A stretch of DNA of 64,000 nucleotides from Adineta ricciae. Taxonomy: Eukaryota; Rotifera; Eurotatoria; Adinetida; Adinetidae. The notes beneath the pieces were generated by a model that did not search any database, had not been told where the DNA came from, and saw nothing but the letters and a program-made list of their open reading frames with translations. The translations under genes and the position numbers were made by a program. Positions 33,601-44,722 of the stretch are shown here, one piece after another; positions within the stretch are counted from its first letter, which is position 1; each line of letters starts with the position of its first letter. The stretch spans positions 1-64,000 of the forward strand of contig CAJNOJ010000384.1 of NCBI GenBank assembly GCA_905250025.1. Direction: 5' to 3'.

Positions 33601-34613
33601 CAAGCAGTTTCATCTCTCAACAATGGATTGAAGCATTATTTGATGCTTTATCGACTATGCGTTATTTTTTGGATTTTCGGACAACAGGTAGTTTAGAATT
33701 TCAATCCATAAGAGAAATATGTAGCTTATCGCAGTCAACTTTCAACAGTTACATAGAAGTATTCTACAATGAAGAATTCATAGCAGGCTATCTGGTACAT
33801 GAAAATGTGTTCGAAGCGCAAATAGCAACGATTGTGGATAGCTTTCGTTTGGACACTATATCGAAATTTGCTTTTTCTTTTTCACTTTCGCAGCTGATCA
33901 TGCATTCAAATTTATTGGTTTCTTGCATTCAAGCGAACTATATATATGTATATTACACCGTAGATAAAATCAACTGGGGTGTGGCTGTAGGCGATGTTTT
34001 TGTGCCGCTAGCTAATGGCATTAAGTGCTATTGTAACTCCGCGTCAACCGATTGTCCTCAGGCACAGGGATTCTACGACTTACAATTGCCCGTTAGCGTA
34101 TTAGTGTGGCCAACGTATACACCAACACGAATTCTTGAAAATTGGTCGTCTGGCTGTTATGCTATGGATCAAATTCTTTCAACTTCTATCGAACGAACTT
34201 TCTTGAGTAATCAAACTGCACTTGACATTTTTGTCTCGTATTTCAATAACTCATCGCTGTCGAATATGAAGCGACCGATTGCTTTGAATAAATCAAATGT
34301 GATCAATCAAAATAGTACTTTCAATGAGGTTGTACAAAGTACTATGCTTCTTAAAGACTTGCGAATAGAAGTCAACTACTCACTTTATTTTGCTGACTGT
34401 CGACCCAAATCTTGTCTTTATACAATCCAGCAGCACTACAGCTTTCTCTATATGTTTACTACCCTTTTTGGCCTCTATGGTGGTTTATCAGTGGCTCTTC
34501 GGTTGATTATTCCACTTGTAGTCGGATTCTTGGTTCGACGCGTCTTTCGAAAATCACCAACTATTCCTTCTACCAGTGTGGGTAAGTACAGAAAGAAAAA
34601 CTTGATCTTCTGA
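33252..34613 (+). CDS. two-TM Cys-rich membrane family protein
   Basis: I start at the ATG at 33252 (MQGEQVDSVGCFRRLKRFF), because the other members begin with a similar short cytoplasmic stretch and the extra 62 upstream codons lie partly in a local tandem repeat absent from the duplicate. The product is about 453 aa. TM1 is RIYIVVLCLSMSILLAYNG. The ectodomain has VKNPSLETYRKL, CPCSQISSLYESF, YHSICSSSFIS, DFRTTGSLEFQ, CYCNSASTDC and CRPKSCLY. TM2 begins at FGLYGGLSVALRLIIPLVV, followed by a basic tail (RRVFRKS). A GTAAGT at the end (SVG-KYRK) may be a splice donor to a further exon. Plasma-membrane location is inferred from topology; function is unknown. Confidence 0.8.
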   Translation: MQGEQVDSVGCFRRLKRFFVELNVFKKNSIDETSIKIERWSSRIYIVVLCLSMSILLAYNGLHVEQVQVEVKNPSLETYRKLIMKYSDSVVECPCSQISSLYESFIQLTPTYHSICSSSFISQQWIEALFDALSTMRYFLDFRTTGSLEFQSIREICSLSQSTFNSYIEVFYNEEFIAGYLVHENVFEAQIATIVDSFRLDTISKFAFSFSLSQLIMHSNLLVSCIQANYIYVYYTVDKINWGVAVGDVFVPLANGIKCYCNSASTDCPQAQGFYDLQLPVSVLVWPTYTPTRILENWSSGCYAMDQILSTSIERTFLSNQTALDIFVSYFNNSSLSNMKRPIALNKSNVINQNSTFNEVVQSTMLLKDLRIEVNYSLYFADCRPKSCLYTIQQHYSFLYMFTTLFGLYGGLSVALRLIIPLVVGFLVRRVFRKSPTIPSTSVGKYRKKNLIF

Positions 34614-34783
34614 GGCTAATACTGCATTGTTGAGAAAAGCAATATAATATTATACGATTGAAAAAGGAAAAAAATTATGAGAATCTGCCAAAGTAATTGG
34701 CGATTCTAGCAGTGTAACTGTTTGAAATCGGCAGTCTGAATCTATTTAGTTAAAATCAAACGTAAACTGTAGACAAAATCCAT

Positions 34784-37700
34784 ATGATATCTAATCAGTT
34801 GAAGAGGAACTATTTTGTAGATACAGTCATGGTACGAACTAAAATGTGGAAAAAGCAGACAAGAGAAATGGCGATGCAAACCTGGATTTTATTAAATGAT
34901 CTGAATCTATTCAAGTCATCACCTCGACAGCATGGATCAGATATCAGACAACAACGCTGGATGACGCGAATTTATTTTTTAATTTTTGGCCTTTTTATCA
35001 GCATTCTTATGATTTATATGATGGCGGATGTTGAAATAAAATCAGTCGAAGTCAAATATCCTTCAATGACTACAGTAGAGCAGCTAGAATTTGAAAGTAT
35101 TAATGGATTGATTTCATCTTTACAATGTTCATGTACAAAATTCATTGTACCGTATGGTTCATTTATTCAAGTCCAGCAGCCTGTCTACCATCAAGTCTGC
35201 TCAAGCGCCCTAGTGACGCCAAGCTGGCAGAATACCCTTAGTGGCTCTTCGGCCGGTAAGAAAGTTTTCTGTTATGCAGGATAGATCGACATTATGAGTA
35301 TTTTTATCTTAAAATACTCGGAATAAGGGAGGCGCGGTGTTGATTTGCTGACTGTCGTTTCTAACTGAAAGATGCCATACTATTTCACATACAAACGACA
35401 GTCAGCGGTTTTGTCGATGTACAGTGATCGGAAATATCAGTGCAATAATGCCAGTTTTTTCAGTATTATCGCTGATACCGCACACCCTTAAATATTCCCA
35501 TAATTAGTGGTGTAAGCAAGGATGGGCTAGGTTGGGTACTGCCCATCTTTCTTGAGAACTTGCTTTTTGTCATAATAGACATAATGAAACACTACTGTTT
35601 ACATTCATTCATACGTTTTCTCAGGTATAGTTGAGTCGTATAGTCAGTTCAAGGGGAAACAAACCGATTTCTATCAATAGAAGTCAGTTTGACATCAGAG
35701 AAATCATCACAGTTCATTAGAAATTACTGGAGCTAATAATTTTTTCAATCAACAAGTAAGATATGATTTCCAGAACTATTTTCAAGATGCACATACGAAG
35801 AGTAGAAAACGAAGGTTTTGCGATCTGAAATTTCGAAAAAAACTGAAAAAGCATATAAAATCATTTAAATAAACTTTAGTCACTATGAACACTATCTAGT
35901 TTTTACTCCAAGTATTCATAAACTATAAAGAATACATGGGTCATCGCGCGTATTTGTTTCCTATTTACAATTCGAAAAATTGGAAAAATCAAGAAAAAAT
36001 CACAAAAATTCACAAAACTGCTCTTTAGGAAACATGATCTGAAAAGATGTTGAAATACTTATGAGTAGAAATTCAGACCTATAATATTTGTCCACAGCTG
36101 CGACCGGGATCGATCCGAAACAGGACCTTAAGCATATCGACACCATTCTGCGGGACATTCCCTAGCTGACAAAAATACTAAAATACAGGCTGGAGCATCA
36201 CATTTCAATTAAAAAAGCGTCACTCTGGCAAACCCCCAACACATCCAATTCTTCATACAAGTGATCGACAGACAAATAGACTGACTATCAAACTGTATCA
36301 CAACAAACAGACCAAATGAATCATGCTTCACATTTTTAATTCCACCGGAGATGACACCGAGAGCTTTTTCGCATTGTAAATACATATTATATGTTTATTC
36401 TACGAGACAAGAATATCATATGTTATATTTAAAAAAAGTGAAAAATCGTTAGGGCGGCGTCCAACCATTCATCGAATCTTGATTACACCACTACGCATAA
36501 TACTAATAGAAATCGAGGAAAGAAGTTATAGTATATATATCACTAAAAGCATCTTGAAGATAAGGTCACAAATCTACTTTTATCGTTCAATTTATTTATA
36601 ATATGTTGAGAATCTGGTAAATTTTTTCATAGAAGAAAATCTCTCACGGAAATTGAAATAGTGTTAGGCAAACTATTTGATTACTTACTTTTTTATGTTC
36701 AGTCTTATCCTTTGAAAAAACGATATATATTAAGCAAATTTAGTTCGGTTTTGTCGAATCATATGTCATCTATGGAATGAAACTTTTGTTTGACCAGATC
36801 TGATCGACAAATCAATGTATCCGTACATAGAGAAAGCATAGAACATTTTTAAAAGAAGCAGAGTGTAGATTTAGAAAGAAATATAAGTTATAATTAAACA
36901 CCAATGCACATTCTTCAAATTTCACTCTCATATATGAGATGAAAAGTGGATCCTCTTTCCATTCGTTCCCTCACTAACTCTCTATTCTTGATCTGATTAT
37001 GAACACATTGATTTATGAGTGAGTTATTGTATTCAAAACGTACGATGACGAGGAAACACTTCTCGACAAATTGCTGTATCAACAAAGTAGTCTGTGAAAG
37101 AAATTTTTTTGGCAAACTATACAATTATTTTTTTTTCTCCACAAACCAACTACAGACAGCATACACCTTATATAGTTACAGTCTAGCTTTGCATCAGTCT
37201 CCATCAAATAATTAAAATCGATAGCGTCGAATAAGAATGTAATGATGATTCAGTGTAAGACTGCGGTTATTGAATGTGAAGTCTACATGCGAGACACTTG
37301 ACATTAGTCATCGTCAAAACACTCATACATCATATACGCATTGTTTTTCTTTACCTTTTGTCTATATTATGTTCCCAAAACATCATGACAAAGAAAAATC
37401 ACGGATGAAACGCATCGACTACAGATATTTATTCCACTACTTCTAATATATAATGTTAAGCAAGAGTAAATACGGAAATCATGAAATCAATGTTCAAATT
37501 CGATTCCTGTCAGTAATATCAAACTCGAAAGTTAAATTCGAGTATGTGAAGTATCCTTACCCTCAGATACTCTCCTACACACAAATAGTCGAATAGATAC
37601 TTGAATGCAAGTTTCTTGTATTACATACATGATTCATATAAGAATTGTTCATTTTGACAATAGTTTTAGTGCAAATTCAGAATAAGTAAGGAGTTGAATT

Positions 37701-38984
37701 TGAAATTTGTTTTCACATATGTCAAAAATAACAATTCTGCCATTCAAATCTGTGACAATTAGTTGATCGGCTTTGACAGAGAGCTAAGCGATATATCAAC
37801 AATTGTGAGAAATTCATTTGATAAAATCCATATTGCAGGCACACAAATGTTTCCGAAGTACTTTACGTTATTTGTAAGTAGAATGCACAGTCTAACGTTG
37901 AAGTTTCTGATGTATATGAAAACCCCAATTTAAACTAGTTAAATCGGATCTGAGACCAAAAACTACACTAAAAAAATATATTGATTCAACTTCAAAAAAT
38001 CTATTTGATTTAGGTGGTACTTTGAAATATAAATTCGACTTTACGACTACTGCACAAATATTTTCGATATTGAGAACGCTTTGCACGTTTTCCAATAAGA
38101 CAATTTTTCAGTCACTAGCAGATTTCAAGCAAACAAAAATAGTCACTACGCAACTAATCACACGCAGTATCTTTGATGTTCAAATAAACTCTACTATCAA
38201 CGACTTTAGACTGACAACAATAAATAGTTTTTTACGATTTCTTCAAGTTCAGAGCAATATTTCTTTTATCAACCAAATTATCACTGGCCTATGGAAAAAC
38301 GTTTATATTTATGTATTGAATTCGTCTAATCCCATCCCATTTATTAGTCCCAGACAATACAACAATTCGAACTATATCTGCTCATGTGCGAATGATTCAA
38401 GCTGTCATACTGCATTGGGTGTATATAGGTTTTTTGGCCAACCAGTAACACCACTATATACTGTTCCTGGAATGTATGCATCATGCTCAATCATGACTTC
38501 GTTTTTAGTTTCAACACTGGAATGTTTTTATGATAATACTGACTGTGTGGACCAATTGGTAAAATTTTATAATAGGACTCAATTCAATATAACTCGACTT
38601 AATTCTTCTCCTAACGCTAGTCGCTTTGCAGAAAATATTACGATGGGTGACCTACTCTCTCAACTATTCATTGAGACTTGGGACACATCATCGAATTATT
38701 CATCATATTTTCATCAGTGCAAACCAGCATCGTGTACTTATAAGATTTCACGACGAAATAGTGGAATAGAAACTGTGACACGAATTACTGCTTTGATTGG
38801 TGGTTTGTCAATTTCTTTGAAGATCATTGTTGTTTTACTTGGCGCAATACTGGCTCATTCTATACGCAGACGTCAACAACAAGAGATGATAGAATCAAGT
38901 AAGAAAACGCTTGAAATAGAAGCCCATGAGTTAAAATGTGTAAAGCATTACCGACTATCTATCTATGCATCGTTCTGTCCTTAA
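34784..38984 (+). CDS. two-TM Cys-rich membrane family protein with a 2.8-kb intron
   Basis: Exon 1 (34784-35255) encodes the cytoplasmic start, TM1 (MTRIYFLIFGLFISILMIYM) and the first ectodomain motifs (KYPSMTTVEQL, CSCTKFIVPYGSF, YHQVCSSALV). Exon 2 (38014-38984) encodes the rest (YKFDFTTTAQIFSILRTLC, CSCANDSSCHTALGVY, VSTLECFYDNTDC, CKPASCTY) and TM2 (ALIGGLSISLKIIVVLLG). A GCCG-GTAAGA donor and a TTTAG-GTGG acceptor join in frame to 480 aa, and the joint falls inside the segment that is continuous in the sister gene (RYFLDFRTTGS). The 2758-bp intron is about 50 times the local norm, so an insertion is likely. If splicing fails, the two halves are pseudogenes. Confidence 0.65.
35256..38013 (+). 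other. oversized intron with inserted, non-coding sequence
   Basis: Bounded by GT and AG as above. It contains no frame that I can support. It does contain a perfect 14-bp inverted repeat (35347-35406), a tRNA-like promoter segment on the minus strand (about 36103-36170), and a sequence near 37515-37545 related to the hairpin at 20844. The content looks like one or more small non-coding elements nested in an originally short intron. Confidence 0.5.
35347..35406. repeat. perfect 14-bp inverted repeat
   Basis: GCTGACTGTCGTTT at 35347-35360 is the exact complement of AAACGACAGTCAGC at 35393-35406, with a 32-bp loop. It lies about 90 bp inside the oversized intron and may mark the end of an inserted element. 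Confidence 0.6.
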
Positions 38985-39583
38985 TAACTAACTTCAGGCA
39001 ACTCAAAGGAAATACAACCGTATTACTCTAAACATTTTGTTAGTTCGCAATCACATCGTTATGCTCGTCCTAGTTAACATAGCTTTAAATCTCAATTAAA
39101 AACTTGAAATCATTCGATAAAACAGGAATAAAACAACTGTAAACCTACGGTTTTTTTCAAAGAGAAGTATGCTTTTTCTTTCATATTGCTCTTTGTCAGA
39201 CACAAGAAATATGTGAACAATCAGTGACTGAATAAAATAGTGCTGAACTTAATATACTGTGTGATTACGAACTATTCAAATTATTAGGAGTAAGGAAGAA
39301 AGAATGGGCTGAGACTGTCCATGAGTTCAGAAGAATTCATATGATTTTATACAATTGAGAATAAAATCGTCTTTTTCTATCCATCAATTGCGTCTCTGAT
39401 TCACATCTCTAATCTAATTGCTCTCTTTACTAAATAAAAGCGTAAGTAGGAAAAATAGGACAGAGTCGATGCATCTCATCATCAAAACTAACCTTTTCTT
39501 AACAAGTACCTTCGGATTGTTTGAGAGAATGTAGTTTTTTTGTGTATTTTTCTATGTCATTCTTTTTGATAGATTACACTATA
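38985..39583. other. spacer between two family genes
   Basis: About 600 bp of AT-rich sequence contains the presumed terminator of the upstream gene and promoter of the downstream one. Nothing else is visible. Confidence 0.4.
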
Positions 39584-40834
39584 ATGGCACTGAACCTAAA
39601 GATTTTTGAGTGGTTAAAAAAATTAAATATTTTCGATGGCATGACGAACAATACAGTTGAACAACAACGTCGAGCAACGCGTCTTTATATAGTTCTTCTT
39701 ATTATTGCATTATTCATTCTTATTCTTAATAATCTGCTAGTACATTTCTTTCATACTTTCACAGTATCAAATCCATCGCTAGATCAATATCGTGAATTAG
39801 AACACCGCTATGGTATAGACGCCATTAGTTGTCCATGTACTCAATTATCCATTCCATATGCATCATTCGTCGAAACGACATTTAACTTTCATGAACTGTG
39901 CGGAAGTCAATTTGTCTCCAACATATTCATACAAAATTTATTTCAAGTGTATAATGGGTTGAATAATTCCGATCCAAAGTTAATTGTATTCACACTTGAA
40001 GGGACAGCTTTTAGCCGCTTTCAAAGTCTTGCCATATTGTGCAATATTACCGCTGATATTATACATGATGGCCGTCAACAATTTCTTTCATCATCAGTGA
40101 TCTCTGCTTATATGATTGATATTGATCTTTTTAATCAACAAACAAATGCTGCACTCGAGAAATTTCAATCCACATTACCTCAAACATATATAAATTCGCT
40201 TGAGCTTTTACGAAGTCTTACACAAGGTAATGGACTAGTGTCTCTATTTTCGACTAATTGGTATCTTCAAACTTATAATGTTTCATATGCAGCACCTATC
40301 TATTTTCATCCACAAATCTATGGAAACTGCAGTTGTGCCACGTCATCTGCATGTACTCAACCATCGGTTCCATTTATTTCTGGTTATCTTGTTGGTTGTA
40401 CTCCACTTGAGTCGCTTCTTCAAAGTACTCTTGAATGTCTCTATGATCAGTCATGTATCGATCTTCTCACTTTCTATTTGAACATGTCTTTACCTTCTCG
40501 GATTACCTCGTTACATAAAAATACAACACGTTTCTCTTCAAATGATACTATTGACTCTATCGCTCGACAATTGTTTATTGAAACTCGATCATCTAATATA
40601 TCATACGATAATTTCTTTCAAAAATGTCAACCTCTCACTTGCTATGTGATGATTATTACACCAAATAATTATCTTATTGTTATCACTACAATATTGGGTC
40701 TTTATGGAGGCTTAACTACATTTTTAAAACTTGTTGTTCCTTGGTCGATATTAACTATTGAAAAACTCAAGAGAAAACTCAGTCAAAACAAACAAGTCAG
40801 AGCACAACCAACCACGAATATGATGGATAGTTGA
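39584..40834 (+). CDS. two-TM Cys-rich membrane family protein
   Basis: The start at 39584 (MALNLKIFEWLKKLNIFDG) matches the cytoplasmic starts of the other members better than the longer frame from 39521. The intronless product is 416 aa. TM1 is LYIVLLIIALFILILNNLL. The ectodomain shows VSNPSLDQYREL, CPCTQLSIPYASF, FHELCGSQFVS, CSCATSSACTQP, GCTPLESLLQSTLECLYDQS and CQPLTCYV. TM2 begins at ILGLYGGLTTFLKLVVPW, followed by a basic tail. All twelve cysteines conserved in the cluster are present. This is the cleanest single-unit member and the best reference for the family. Confidence 0.85.
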   Translation: MALNLKIFEWLKKLNIFDGMTNNTVEQQRRATRLYIVLLIIALFILILNNLLVHFFHTFTVSNPSLDQYRELEHRYGIDAISCPCTQLSIPYASFVETTFNFHELCGSQFVSNIFIQNLFQVYNGLNNSDPKLIVFTLEGTAFSRFQSLAILCNITADIIHDGRQQFLSSSVISAYMIDIDLFNQQTNAALEKFQSTLPQTYINSLELLRSLTQGNGLVSLFSTNWYLQTYNVSYAAPIYFHPQIYGNCSCATSSACTQPSVPFISGYLVGCTPLESLLQSTLECLYDQSCIDLLTFYLNMSLPSRITSLHKNTTRFSSNDTIDSIARQLFIETRSSNISYDNFFQKCQPLTCYVMIITPNNYLIVITTILGLYGGLTTFLKLVVPWSILTIEKLKRKLSQNKQVRAQPTTNMMDS

Positions 40835-41262
40835 AGCATCGTTTTGTTTGGTTGTTAGTGACAAAGAAAAGACAGAACAATATGACATACAACAGACTCT
40901 AAATCAATGCAGATGAAAAACATGCACTCGAAGCATTTTCAAACTTTAAAAGTCATTTAAAATCATCTGACGTCCTTACTTAGGATTATCCAAAAATAAT
41001 GTCGGAGCTATCTTATTCGCTTATAAGACGATCAGAAAAAATGTCTTTTTTTCATAGAACGATAGAGAAAATAAAGCTCTATTTTTTTCTGTACCATTGA
41101 ATTCTCCTTCAGTTAATACTATAGGCAATAAAGCTTTGATGTGAATTGTGTTTGTGTAAAACTTAAGTAACGAAAAGGCCATTATGAGTGTTCACATTTT
41201 GCATTTTGATTTAGTATTTTTTTTTCATCAAAAATCAAATATACCAGAAAATGCAGCGCGAA
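40835..41262. other. intergenic, no gene seen
   Basis: AT-rich sequence between the last intact family gene and a foldback repeat. No frame is supported. Confidence 0.4.
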
Positions 41263-41436
41263 AAGCTCTACAGTTTACAAAGAACAGTTTGTTTTTATTT
41301 TGTACCTCCTACTTTCAAAAAAAAAGAAAGCTTCTGTGTAATCAGCTTTCCCAATAATGAAAGTTGACTTCATGGAGCTTTGAAAACGAGAAGTACATAA
41401 TTAAAATAACCTGCTCTTTGTAAACTGTAGAGCTTC
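41263..41436. repeat. foldback/MITE-like inverted repeat
   Basis: The left arm contains AGCTCTACAGTTTACAAAGA (41265-41284). The right arm contains its complement with one outer mismatch region (41411-41435). Similarity continues inward for about 55-60 bp per arm, through GTACCTCC/GTACTTCT and ACTTTCAAA/GTTTTCAAA. The element of about 175 bp lies 100 bp before the retrotransposon start. It is a candidate non-autonomous DNA element. Confidence 0.55.
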
Positions 41437-41534
41437 TCATGTGACATCTTTTGGTGTATTTCGTTTTGTTTAAGAAGACGCATTCGATTGTAGAAAACAC
41501 AGGAAAGGAATTTTTCGCAACAGCCATACACTGA

Positions 41535-42664
41535 AAACTCCACCACGGAGGAGCGTTTGACAGAAGGGATGCAGATACCACCATCAGTAAAACAAAAGAC
41601 GAAAGAAACCAACCATGAACGATGATCATAGGAATCCATACCGGCTCGGGCGTCGCCCAGGAAAACACGCATAGACTGAGGCTAGCAAAGAAACTCCTGA
41701 CAGTGGGAACATGGAATGTGCAGACTCTGTGGGCTGCGGACAAGCTAGAGCCGCTTCGAAACGAAGTGAAACGTTTCAGATACGACATCATTGATATATC
41801 CGAAGTCCGCTGGACAGGAAAAGGCGAAACGCCAAGCACAACAGTGTCGCAGAGTTGATGTAAGCCGATTGACGGACGAGAAAACGAGGCAATCCTACAA
41901 TGCTACAGTAGCCAAACACATGGAAAGCATAGGTCCCACAGACGATCTGGAAGAGCATTTCGCGAGGATCTCAGAAGCGCAGTCGAGTCAAGCGTACAGA
42001 GACTCTTGTACGAGAGTCAAGAAAGCGGCAAGACAGGATAAAGAGCATTGGATCCACGAACAATGCGAGCAAGCTCGCTGAAAAAGAATAAAAGTCCAGG
42101 GTTGGACGGAATCACTGCAGAGATGCTATAAGCTGGAGGGGAACAGCTGGCGAGAAGGTACCATCCCAGAAGAGTGGGGCAAGTCTCTTCTAGTACCGAT
42201 ACCAAAGAAAGGAGATCTAAGTAACTGCTCGAGCTACCGAACGATTTCTCTTATCAATCATACGGGAAAGGTACTTTTGACAGTGCTACTAAGCAGACAA
42301 AAGGTCACCTCGATCCGTACCTATCGGAAGAACAAGCTGGCTTCCGACAGGACAGAAGTACTATACATCAGATCTTGACATTGCGGCTCATAGCCGAAAA
42401 GGCTGAACGACATTGGAAAAAAGTATACAACTGTTTCATTGACTTTCAAAAAGCATTCGATACGATCAAGCATAACATCATCTGGGGTACGTTGAAGTCC
42501 TACGGGGTGGGAACGAGATAAGGCGATCCGCTGTCACCACTCCTCTTCATCGCATACCTCGATCGAGTCATGGATCAGGTGAGACAGAACAACTGCGGAG
42601 TCCGAATCGGTGGAATGACGATATTGATCTCATGGAGAAGGACCTCGACTTACTCAAGTCAAAT
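41535..42664 (+). mobile_element. non-LTR retrotransposon, copy A, heavily deleted, cut by a gap
   Basis: It begins with AAACTCCACCACGGAG, the same first bases as copy B (49838). It then follows copy B through endonuclease (TVGTWNVQTLWAADK, SEVRWTGKGE) and reverse transcriptase remnants (SEEQAGFRQDRS, FIDFQKAFDTIKHN, GDPLSP). At least six internal segments present in B are missing. Each loss is bounded by a 3-8 bp direct repeat. It runs into the 100-N gap at 42665, so the 3' end is unknown. No complete frame remains. Confidence 0.8.
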
Positions 42665-42764
42665 NNNNNNNNNNNNNNNNNNNNNNNNNNNNNNNNNNNN
42701 NNNNNNNNNNNNNNNNNNNNNNNNNNNNNNNNNNNNNNNNNNNNNNNNNNNNNNNNNNNNNNNN
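42665..42764. other. scaffold gap of 100 N
   Basis: Exactly 100 N, the usual placeholder for a gap of unknown size. It truncates retrotransposon copy A, and the sequence after it starts with CACCCT. Confidence 0.95.
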
Positions 42765-43156
42765 CACCCTAGATATTTTGATGATCAGAGATTTTCTTCC
42801 TCTTGTTGTTTTTGCTCTTTTTAATTCAAATAAACGAGAAGAATCGTCACGAAAGACAGTTACTGATGAGTTACTATCGATGGATTTGATTCGAAAACAT
42901 CTTCATTTTCAGCTGTTGTTTGTGAAGATACCGGACAGATAGGGTTCTTTCGGTTTTTTTTCGAATACACATCTAGATGAGAGATCAATCGAATTATTTT
43001 CGGACAGATTCATTGAAAAACAATGCTTAAACCATGTTGTACACTAAGAAAATAGGTGATCAATTAAAATAAATTCAATCTCTTAATATCGAGGAGTGAT
43101 CAACCGTACTAATGTCCCGATATTCATCAGAAAAATATGATTTTTCTACCAACTCC
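42765..43156. other. unassigned sequence between gap and duplicated block
   Basis: No gene or repeat recognised. It does not match the sequence upstream of copy 1 of the duplicated block, so the duplication border is at 43157. Confidence 0.45.
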
Positions 43157-44721
43157 ACCTCATATATAATGCTATATATAGTACTAGAATCACCCTATCA
43201 AGCGTACATCGTATCGTAATAATTAATGTAGATCATACAAATGCTAGAATAGTGAAACGACATGAAAGATCAAGAATAGGATGTTTATTTAAGTTCAGAT
43301 TACGTAGTGCAGAAACAACTTGTACAATCTTGGTTGCCTTACGTAGAACTGTAAGAACATGTACACTTCCATCTTGAGGGTGGGTGTAGAGTTAAATTCT
43401 GTTCACAGCTAGATATTACGATTGTTTCATTGTTCGTATTAGACTAAATGTTTTCTCAACTTAGCAAGTGAACTTCACAATTTGATGGCATTTTACTGAT
43501 TTTCTCGTAGTTCGATTCGTTAGTTTTAGTTTGTTGTTTGCAAGTATAGATTACACTATTCTTCAGCAATTCTTCCGTTGTTCTCATCCGTAATAGTGGT
43601 ATCGGTAATCACTGACAAATTTCTTTATGCTGTTGACGAAGAATATATTTTTCAAAACTCTACGCTAAAACTGACCACTAACCGTCGTGCTTCGAAAAAG
43701 AAATTTAAGCTTCTGATATTTAGTATAGCCGTATATACTACCATACGCTACACCCTCACACACACCAGCTATACTTAGCGTAGTTATAAGTGAGACCACA
43801 GGATAAACCTACGGAATTCTCTGAAAATGAACAAATTTAGGAATATTCGCCTATCAACTGCACTTCAACTTCAAAAAGTCTGGACAACAATCAGCAGTTA
43901 CTGCAAAACTACCAATGGTTTCGTAGATCAGGTGAAAACCCATCGGAGTGGTTACGAAACCATCTTGGGGTGTTGGAAATGATTGTCAAAACCTTAGAGT
44001 TTGACGAAACTACCTATTTTTTAGTGTATGTGTGTGTGTATGTTATTGCATATAGATATAGATATTTTTTAAATAAACATCTTTCACCTAACGGCACGAC
44101 CTAACAATACCCGTATATACTCTTGGATAGAGAAAGTGCTTAACTACAAACCTACATAGATCTCACTTTATAGTCGAAAAATTGTGTGTAACTCATAATC
44201 GCCTTTCTGTTCATCAACTAAAATCAGACCTAGAAACAGCTTTCTCTCTACGTCAAGAGTGTTTCGCTGTTCAGCTGTTATCTTTCAATAAAATAAAGAG
44301 ATAAGTAGCACATATTTGCCAGCTGCTAAGTGAAATAGAGAAAAACTGTTTCTGTTCGGCAAATCATTTGGAAAAACTTCAAATGCAAGGTGAGCAAGTT
44401 GACAGTGTTGGATGCTTTAGACGCCTCAAACGGTTGTTTGTTGAACTAAATGTTTTTAAAAAGAACTCAATCGACGAAACAAGCATTAAAATTGAACGAT
44501 GGTCTTCGCGTATATATATTGTTGTGCTGTGCTTGTCAATGTCAATTCTACTGGTTTACAACGGATTACATGTCGAACAAGTCCAGGTGGAAGTGAAGAA
44601 TCCTTCTTTAGAAACATATCGGAAACTGATTATGAAATATAGTGATAGTGTTGTCGAATGTCCATGTTCTCAGATTTCTTCTTTATATGAGTCATTCATT
44701 CAGCTGACACCCACATATCAT
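43157..44721 (+). repeat. segmental duplication, copy 2 (partner 31924-33600)
   Basis: Nearly identical to copy 1 over its whole length but without the extra tandem repeat of about 100 bp. It ends abruptly at a single N (44722) inside the ectodomain of the membrane-family gene. Continuous homology and sudden loss at an N suggest either a recent real duplication trimmed by the assembler, or an allelic contig placed at the wrong position. Confidence 0.85.
44383..44721 (+). pseudogene. truncated duplicate of the membrane-family gene at 33252
   Basis: It encodes the first 113 residues of the family protein (cytoplasmic part, TM1, CPCSQISSLYESF, LTPTYH) with only a few changes from the gene at 33252. 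It then stops at the N at 44722. The frame is intact as far as it goes, so the truncation is structural. It may be a real gene broken by the assembly. Confidence 0.7.
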
Positions 44722-44722
44722 N

